Positions 59,369 to 64,000 of a DNA stretch of 64,000 nucleotides are shown one piece after another. The notes under the pieces were generated by a model. That model was not told the DNA's origin. It saw only the letters and a program-made list of their open reading frames with translations, and did not search any database. The stretch's first letter is position 1. Each line of letters opens with the position of its first letter. The translations under genes were made by a program, and so were the position numbers. The stretch covers positions 62,001 to 126,000 of the forward strand of contig CAWBYL010000003.1 of the NCBI GenBank assembly GCA_963793025.1, written 5' to 3'. This DNA comes from CAWBYL01 sp963793025 (GTDB lineage Bacteria > Actinomycetota > Acidimicrobiia > Acidimicrobiales > Acidimicrobilacustridaceae).

Positions 59369-60310
59369 ATGACCAGCACCGACGTGAAGCCCATCCGCAG
59401 CATCTTGTTCGTGGGCGGCGACGACCCCGACCAGGTGCGGGCCAGCCTCGACTTCGGCGCCGACGCCATCATCTGCGACCTGGAGGAGCCCCGGGAACCC
59501 TTCTCCGACGAGCAGCGCAGCGCCGCCGGGGCGGACGTCGGCGAATTCCTCCGGACCCTCGGTCCGGTGGCCGATCGACCTGCGTACTTCGTGCGGGTCC
59601 GGGGTCCACACACCGGGTTCATGTTCCGCGACCTGCGGCCCGTCGTCGGCCCCGAGCTCACTGGTGTCCTCGTCCCCAAGATCGACGGTCGCGACGACGT
59701 GATCGCGGCCGACGCCGTGCTCACCGCCGTCGAGGTCGAAGCGGGCGTCGAGCCGGGAACGACCCTGCTCTACCCGATCCTCGAGACACCCGACGCGCTC
59801 CGCAACGCCTACGAGATCGCCTGCGCCTCCCCCCGGGTGGCGTTCATGGGCGGCGCCATCTCCCGCTTCGGTGACATCCACCAGGCCGTCGGATACCGGT
59901 GGACGGCCGAGGGCACCGAGACCCTCTTCCTGCGCTCGAAGGTCCTGATCGATGCCAAGGCGGCCGGCATCGCCTACCCCATCAGCGGTATGTGGGGCGG
60001 CGCCACCGACGACGTCGAGGGCTTCCTGCGCTTCGCCAACGAGCTGCGCGACCTGGGTTACTTCGGGATGATGCTCGGCATGCGCGAGCACGTGGCCCTG
60101 GCCCACGAGGTGTTCACCCCCACCGCGGAGGAGATCGACTACTGGTCCGACCTCGACCGGTTGGCCACCGAGGCCGCCGCCACCCCTGGAGCCGGACCCA
60201 TCACCTACGGCGATCCCAACGACGGTGAGGCCTACATCGTGCACGGAGCCCATGTGGCCTCGGCCCGCAAGAACCTGGCCTGGGCCCGCGCCCTGGGCGT
60301 CGTCGCCTGA
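59369..60310 (+). CDS. HpcH/HpaI aldolase / citrate lyase family protein
   Basis: The 313-aa TIM-barrel protein has RSILFVGGDDPDQVRASLDF at the start, then DAIICDLEEP (acidic Glu/Asp for Mg2+), VRVRGPHTG, VLVPKIDG, YPILETPDALRNAYEIA and FMGGAISRFGD. These match the HpcH/HpaI (CitE-like) family that cleaves or forms C-C bonds at 2-keto or malyl-CoA type compounds. A GGGGGGA Shine-Dalgarno precedes ATG 59369. It is likely part of a catabolic pathway with the divergent amidohydrolase. Confidence 0.87.
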   Translation: MTSTDVKPIRSILFVGGDDPDQVRASLDFGADAIICDLEEPREPFSDEQRSAAGADVGEFLRTLGPVADRPAYFVRVRGPHTGFMFRDLRPVVGPELTGVLVPKIDGRDDVIAADAVLTAVEVEAGVEPGTTLLYPILETPDALRNAYEIACASPRVAFMGGAISRFGDIHQAVGYRWTAEGTETLFLRSKVLIDAKAAGIAYPISGMWGGATDDVEGFLRFANELRDLGYFGMMLGMREHVALAHEVFTPTAEEIDYWSDLDRLATEAAATPGAGPITYGDPNDGEAYIVHGAHVASARKNLAWARALGVVA

Positions 60311-60341
60311 CGCACCGAGTCGCCGGACAACCGTCGGCTGA

Positions 60342-61394
60342 CTATCCCTCGGGCCGCAGCAGGGCCACCAGCTCACGGCGGCTCCTCACCCCGGACTTGG
60401 CGAAGATCGACTTGAGGTGGTCCTGCACGGTGTGGGTCGAGATGAAGAGGCGACCGGCGATCTCCTTGCTCGAGCGGCCGGCCAGCACCTCGACGCACAC
60501 GTCTCGTTCACGATCCGACAGCCCGTAGGCGGCCAGCAGGAGCCGCGACACCTCCGCGGCACCGGCCGCCTCGATCGAGACGGCTATGAGATCCGAGCTC
60601 GTCCGGTTGTGCATCGGCGAGGCGTGCAGCGCCACCCAACGGCCCTCGATGCGGCAGCGCGCCCGGGCCGACGCTCGACCCGAGACCACCGCCCCCACCA
60701 CGCCCCGTAGCGCCATGCCCAGGCCCTCGAGACCGTCGGAGACGGCTCGGGCGAGCCAGTCCTCTGCCGCCGGAGTCACCGATTCGAGCGTGCCGTCCCC
60801 GCCGACGACGAGGAGCGCAGGTCCTTCCATGACCGCTTCAGGATCGGCGTCGACCGTCGGCTCCGCCGCCAGGGTGGCGACCCGCACCGCCGCTCCGAGC
60901 TGGTCGGCAGCGGCGCCGACGAAGGCGACCTCCCGGTCGTCGAAATCGAGGGAGCCGGGTGACCGGAAGAGCTCGGCCGAACCCCAGATCCGGCCGCCGG
61001 CCCGCAGTGGCGCGCGGAGGTCGTACCCGATGCCGAGGGGTCGGTAGAGGTCGTTCCAACGGGCGGTGGCGGCCCGCGTTGCTCCCAGGTCGGTGAGGCG
61101 CGCCGCCCCCGACCGACGAGCGGCGAGCACCGCGAAGGAGTCGGGCGTCGAGCTGCTCGCCTCGAGCTCCGCATACCGACCCTGCTGCTCCGGTGACGGG
61201 GCGAAGTCACGGGTCACCCCGCCGGTGACCATGTTGGTCTCCGGATCCATCCGGCCCCAGCAGGCGGCGTCGAAGGCCACGACGCTCGACACGACATCGA
61301 TGGCCGCCCCGAAGAGCTCGTCGACCGGGAGCCGGGACCCGGCGAGCACATCCAGCTCCCGGCGAGCGGTGGCGGCCCGAGTGTCGCTCCACAT
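60342..61394 (-). CDS. LuxR-type regulator with GAF-like sensor
   Basis: The 350-aa protein has a GAF-like sensor in the N-terminal half (DVVSSVVAFDAACWGRMDPE, GIGYDLRAPLRAGGRIWGSA). A PAS-like stretch (LLVVGGDGTLESVTPAAEDW) follows, then a C-terminal LuxR helix-turn-helix (YGLSDRERDVCVEVLAGRSS, KEIAGRLFISTHTVQDHLKS). It binds DNA as a dimer and probably responds to a small ligand. It converges on the aldolase gene with 31 bp between ends, so it may control that locus. Confidence 0.9.
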   Translation of the reverse strand: MWSDTRAATARRELDVLAGSRLPVDELFGAAIDVVSSVVAFDAACWGRMDPETNMVTGGVTRDFAPSPEQQGRYAELEASSSTPDSFAVLAARRSGAARLTDLGATRAATARWNDLYRPLGIGYDLRAPLRAGGRIWGSAELFRSPGSLDFDDREVAFVGAAADQLGAAVRVATLAAEPTVDADPEAVMEGPALLVVGGDGTLESVTPAAEDWLARAVSDGLEGLGMALRGVVGAVVSGRASARARCRIEGRWVALHASPMHNRTSSDLIAVSIEAAGAAEVSRLLLAAYGLSDRERDVCVEVLAGRSSKEIAGRLFISTHTVQDHLKSIFAKSGVRSRRELVALLRPEG

Positions 61395-61556
61395 GGCGCT
61401 CAGTGTGCCCGAGGTGTCGGCCGGCGGGAACCCCACGAATGTGGGGATCGCTGACCGGGCCACCCCCAGCTCTCCGGGATGGGCGGCGCTCCCGTTCCCG
61501 CCGATCGTGGGCGGTGCCTCGACCGAGGCGTCACCCCTCACCTGGAGGTTCCTCCC

Positions 61557-62024
61557 ATGGCTCACCACACCCGCATGATCGATGCCGGCGCCGGCACCCG
61601 CCTCGACACGGTGGACAGCACCGCCACCGAGAAGGTCGCCTCCCGCGACACCTCGGCCACCTACGAGCTGTTCGAGATCGAGGCGGCCGCGGGGGGCGGC
61701 ATCCCCCCGCACCGCCACGACTGGGCCGAGGCCTACTACGTCCTGGACGGCTCACTCCACGTCACCGTGGGTGCCCGGCAGTTCCGACTCGGGCCGGGCG
61801 ACACCCTCACAGTTCCCCCGAACGCCGCCCACACCTTCACCGTCGTCAGTCCCACGTGCCGATTCCTCGCCTTCAGCCTCGGCGCGGCCATGGGTCGGCT
61901 CTTCACCGACCTCGACGCCGAGGTTCCCGACGGCCCCATGGACGAGATCGTCCCGGTGATGATCGAGGTGGCCACTCGCCACGGCGTGGCCTTCGTCGCC
62001 CCGGCCGGAGCGGGGGCCGCCTGA
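61557..62024 (+). CDS. Cupin domain protein
   Basis: The 155-aa protein has cupin motif 1 GGGIPPHRHDWAEAYYVLDG (metal-type His-x-His and Glu) and motif 2 PGDTLTVPPNAAHTFTVV (His). It is a single-domain RmlC-like protein; the function could be sugar isomerase-like or a small-molecule sensor or dioxygenase, and cannot be settled. GGAGG lies 8 nt before ATG 61557. It diverges from the LuxR gene. Confidence 0.88.
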   Translation: MAHHTRMIDAGAGTRLDTVDSTATEKVASRDTSATYELFEIEAAAGGGIPPHRHDWAEAYYVLDGSLHVTVGARQFRLGPGDTLTVPPNAAHTFTVVSPTCRFLAFSLGAAMGRLFTDLDAEVPDGPMDEIVPVMIEVATRHGVAFVAPAGAGAA

Positions 62025-62086
62025 CCACCACCCCCGGGCGGCGTCGGCCGGCGAGCGCCGTCGCCGGTGGCGGCGCCGGGCAACGA

Positions 62087-62119
62087 GCGAGGGGCGCATG
62101 CCGGTCGTGCGCCCCTCGC
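62087..62119 (+). terminator. Hairpin downstream of cupin gene
   Basis: A perfect 12-bp stem (GCGAGGGGCGCA with its complement) has a 9-nt loop and lies 62 bp past the cupin stop. It lacks a clear U-tract. Confidence 0.55.
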
Positions 62120-62161
62120 CGTTCGGCCCGGGTGGTCCGATGCCCTCGGGGCGGTGCCGCG

Positions 62162-62167
62162 TAGCGT
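62162..62167 (+). promoter_or_regulatory. TAnnnT -10 element for leaderless DUF1275 gene
   Basis: TAGCGT ends 8 nt before the GTG at 62176, and no Shine-Dalgarno is visible, so a leaderless transcript is likely. Confidence 0.4.
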
Positions 62168-62175
62168 TCCGCTCC

Positions 62176-62898
62176 GTGAGCGACGAAACCGTCCAGCTGC
62201 CCGGGCCGCTCGTCGCCGCCATGGCCCTCACCGCCGCCGCGGGGTTCGTGGACGCTCACCTGTTCCTGCACGTGGCCCAGGTGTTCGTGGCCAACATGAG
62301 CGGCAACCTCGTGCTGTTCGGAATGGCCTTCGGAGTCGGGAACTGGGACGAGGTCGGAGGGCACCTCGTCGCCATCGTCGCCTTCATTGCGGGCGTGGCC
62401 GGGGCCACTGCGTTCCACGACCGCCGCCGACGGGGGCACCGTCGCTTCCGCCCGGACCTGTTGCTCGGCGCCGAGACGCTGCTGCTGGTGGCCCTGCTCG
62501 CCGTACTGGTGGTCACCCACCCGGGCGACACCCCCGACGTGGTGCCCGGCGACTACCCCCTCCTCGTGCTCGGGGCCTTGGCCATGGGCGCGCAGACTGC
62601 GGTGATCGGCAAGGTCGGGGCGGTGGCCGTGGGCACCACCTTCCAGTCCGGGGCGGTGACCAGGATCGGCCAGTCAGCGGTGCTGGCCCGCACGACCGAG
62701 GGCCGCGCCCGGCGGCAGGCGCACCGCCACGTGATCGGCGTGCTCGGCGCCACGGTGGCGTCCTACGCCGCCGGCGCCGCGGTGGCGGCCGCTCTGGGCG
62801 CCGAGCCGGCGTGGCTGCTGCTCCCGACGACGGTGGTGGTCGCCTGTGCTCTCCACGCCCACCGTCACCAGGACGAACCCGCCCCGGACGCGGCGTGA
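62176..62898 (+). CDS. DUF1275 (YoaK-like) membrane protein
   Basis: The 240-aa protein has about six membrane helices and the DUF1275 pattern ALTAAAGFVDAHLFLHVAQV, FVANMSGNLVLFG and GAQTAVIGKVGAVAVGTTFQ. The family is of unknown function. GTG 62176 (SDETVQLPGPL) is chosen because a TAGCGT -10 lies 8 nt upstream; a start at 62098 would add an unlikely Pro-rich leader and place the cupin terminator inside the gene. Its stop lies in a hairpin that ends transcription toward the PadR gene. Confidence 0.87.
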   Translation: MSDETVQLPGPLVAAMALTAAAGFVDAHLFLHVAQVFVANMSGNLVLFGMAFGVGNWDEVGGHLVAIVAFIAGVAGATAFHDRRRRGHRRFRPDLLLGAETLLLVALLAVLVVTHPGDTPDVVPGDYPLLVLGALAMGAQTAVIGKVGAVAVGTTFQSGAVTRIGQSAVLARTTEGRARRQAHRHVIGVLGATVASYAAGAAVAAALGAEPAWLLLPTTVVVACALHAHRHQDEPAPDAA

Positions 62899-62927
62899 GG
62901 GCCGACGGCACCGGCCGTCGACCCTCA
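62896..62927. terminator. Hairpin between convergent DUF1275 and PadR genes
   Basis: TGAGGGCCGACGG pairs with CCGTCGACCCTCA with one mismatch around a 6-nt loop. It begins at the DUF1275 stop codon and ends 21 bp before the PadR stop, so it can serve both strands. Confidence 0.6.
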
Positions 62928-62947
62928 GTTCCCTCCCGAGGACTGGA

Positions 62948-63577
62948 TCAGTCCTCGGCGAGGATGCCGTACAGCTTGCGACGGGTGTCGGTGAGGATCT
63001 CCATCGCCCGACCTCGCTGCTCGGCCGAGGCGGCCGTCGAGATCTGGCGACAGGCCATGGCCAGCTGGCTGAAGGCGTCCCACAGCTCTCGCTGCCCGGG
63101 ATCGACGCCCTCGGTGACGGCATCCCAGGGCGCGGTGTCGCCCTGATCCGCCTGGGCGGCGCGTCCCTCGTCGGTGAGGGAGAACCGGCGCTTGCCGTCC
63201 TGGTCGTCGCCGACCACCAGCCCTTCCTCCTCGAGCATCTGCAGGGTCGGGTAGACCGAACCAGGGCTCGGCTTCCACACTCCCTCGGTGCGCTGCTCGA
63301 TCTCACGGATGATCTCGTAGCCGTGCATCGGACGCTCGGCCAGGAGGGCGATGACGGCGAGGCGGACATCACCCCGTCGGGCCCGGCCCCGACCCCGACC
63401 CCGGCCCCGACCCCGACCCGGGCCGCCGGCCCCGCCCCAGTCCGAGCCCCAGGGTCCCCAGCCCCGCCCACCGTCGAAGACGGGGCGACCGCGGCCGAAG
63501 CCTCTCGGGGAGCCGAATCGACCGCCGGGAGTGGGCCGTCCGGGGCCTGGTGTGGTGCTTCTCGTGTCGTTTTCCAT
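62948..63577 (-). CDS. PadR family regulator with Gly/Arg-rich N-terminus
   Basis: The 209-aa protein starts with an unusual 68-residue Gly/Arg/Pro-rich region (RGRGRGRGRGRARRGD just before the fold). Then comes a PadR winged helix: VRLAVIALLAERPMHGYEII, PSPGSVYPTLQMLEEEGLV and DDQDGKRRFSLTDEGRA. A C-terminal helical dimerisation part follows. AAGGA precedes ATG 63577. A 12-bp palindrome lies 56 bp upstream, so it probably represses itself. The RG-rich tail suggests extra nucleic-acid binding (inference). Confidence 0.9.
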   Translation of the reverse strand: MENDTRSTTPGPGRPTPGGRFGSPRGFGRGRPVFDGGRGWGPWGSDWGGAGGPGRGRGRGRGRGRARRGDVRLAVIALLAERPMHGYEIIREIEQRTEGVWKPSPGSVYPTLQMLEEEGLVVGDDQDGKRRFSLTDEGRAAQADQGDTAPWDAVTEGVDPGQRELWDAFSQLAMACRQISTAASAEQRGRAMEILTDTRRKLYGILAED

Positions 63578-63632
63578 GACACAGTCCTTTCGACAAGGTG
63601 ACCGATCGCTTGCCAACCGGTTCCGTGCGATC

Positions 63633-63644
63633 ACGATATATCGT
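63633..63644. promoter_or_regulatory. PadR-type operator, perfect palindrome ACGATATATCGT
   Basis: This 12-bp perfect palindrome is AT-rich in a 72% GC context and lies 56 bp upstream of the PadR gene. It is very likely the regulator's own operator. Confidence 0.65.
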
Positions 63645-63836
63645 TAGTTCTGATCTGACAACCCCCTCCCGATCGAGGAGATCGAAAGCCACGGGCTCCC
63701 CGGCCCCGGGCGCGAGACTCGCGACCATGGCCGACACGCCGGCGGGGGCGAGCCGACGCACCAGCGGCCCACGGGACGACCCGGCGGCCTGGGCGGACGC
63801 GAGGTGCAGGACGGGACCGACCCGGCGCCGTTCTCG

Positions 63837-64000
63837 ATGAGCGTGCCCGACGATCCGGTCCCCGACGACGGCGACCCATCCGCACCGGCGCTGACCGCGG
63901 TGGCCGTCGTGGCCGCCCTCGCCGGCGTCGGGGTGGGCTTCGTCGGCGGCGGGTTCCGGTGGTGCCTCATCCGGGCCGCCGAGTGGCGGATCGACCTCAC
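63837..64000 (+). CDS. ClC-like chloride channel/transporter, N-terminus only (runs off window)
   Basis: ATG 63837 opens SVPDDPVPDDGDPSAPALTA, then a helix VAVVAALAGVGVGFVGGGFR followed by WCLIRAAEW, and stays open to the window end. An acidic N-terminus plus a Gly-rich first helix ending in F-R-x-x-L resembles helix B of ClC chloride transporters. Only 54 residues are seen, so the family is a guess. No Shine-Dalgarno is visible at this ATG. Confidence 0.45.
   Translation, partial: MSVPDDPVPDDGDPSAPALTAVAVVAALAGVGVGFVGGGFRWCLIRAAEWRIDL

Noticed and set aside
63598..63840. Small plus-strand frame between PadR and the ClC-like gene
   Set aside because: It overlaps the operator, is Arg/Pro/Gly-rich and has no ribosome-binding site.

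Overview
The window is about 72% G+C by eye. It reads as a chromosomal segment of a high-GC actinobacterium. DUF222/HNH endonuclease, a mycofactocin-type SDR, DUF3376 and DUF2236 proteins, a SigK/RskA/fasciclin locus and many leaderless GTG/ATG starts with a TAnnnT element 6-8 nt upstream all point that way. An Acidimicrobiia-like host (Iamia/Ilumatobacter type) is my inference. I see no rRNA, tRNA, CRISPR array, insertion sequence or prophage.

Layout. 1-9 kb: a truncated patatin-like DUF3376 protein, a DJ-1/PfpI amidotransferase, a Baeyer-Villiger-type monooxygenase followed by a P450, LtrA, and a GH65 phosphorylase. 9-15 kb: a minus-strand run of two tiny membrane proteins, a DUF2236 oxygenase-like protein and a beta-lactamase-fold hydrolase, then an SDR remnant, a CASTOR/POLLUX-like channel and a small barrel-like protein. 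15-18 kb: an unrecognised 392-aa protein and a DUF222/HNH endonuclease, each with the same promoter motif. 18-28 kb: queE-queD, a winged-helix protein, an orphan OmpR-type regulator, hipBA, a TetR/DUF4267 divergon, a DMT transporter, a NERD protein and a TauD-type oxygenase. 28-40 kb: a VWA protein with a membrane partner, then recC-recB-recD. 40-48 kb: VOC, flavodoxin, macro-domain, SDR, MmcQ/YjbR and phosphotransferase genes and an ABC-2 exporter pair. 48-52.5 kb: a fasciclin lipoprotein, anti-sigma and sigma factors, and a membrane-anchored sulfite-oxidase-type molybdoenzyme. 52.5-64 kb: two 2-oxoglutarate oxygenases, a ferredoxin-MBL fusion, an EAL-GGDEF protein, an amidohydrolase/aldolase divergon, a LuxR regulator, a cupin, DUF1275, a PadR regulator and the start of a ClC-like channel.

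The most interesting signal is regulatory. Three transcription units (the unknown 392-aa gene, the DUF222/HNH gene, and recCBD) start exactly 7 nt after the -10 element of a TGTCR-type motif. The core and spacing match the RecA-independent mycobacterial DNA-damage promoter (TGTCR, then an 8-nt gap after the 9-mer, then TAnnnT), which PafBC reads. This suggests a small DNA-damage regulon that includes an uncharacterised protein.

Caution on sequence quality: six genes (monooxygenase, queE, VWA, sigma factor, a membrane protein, MmcQ/YjbR) each carry a single-base frameshift with both halves well conserved. Five are +1, and most lie in short C/G runs. Assembly or sequencing indels explain this better than six independent pseudogenes.
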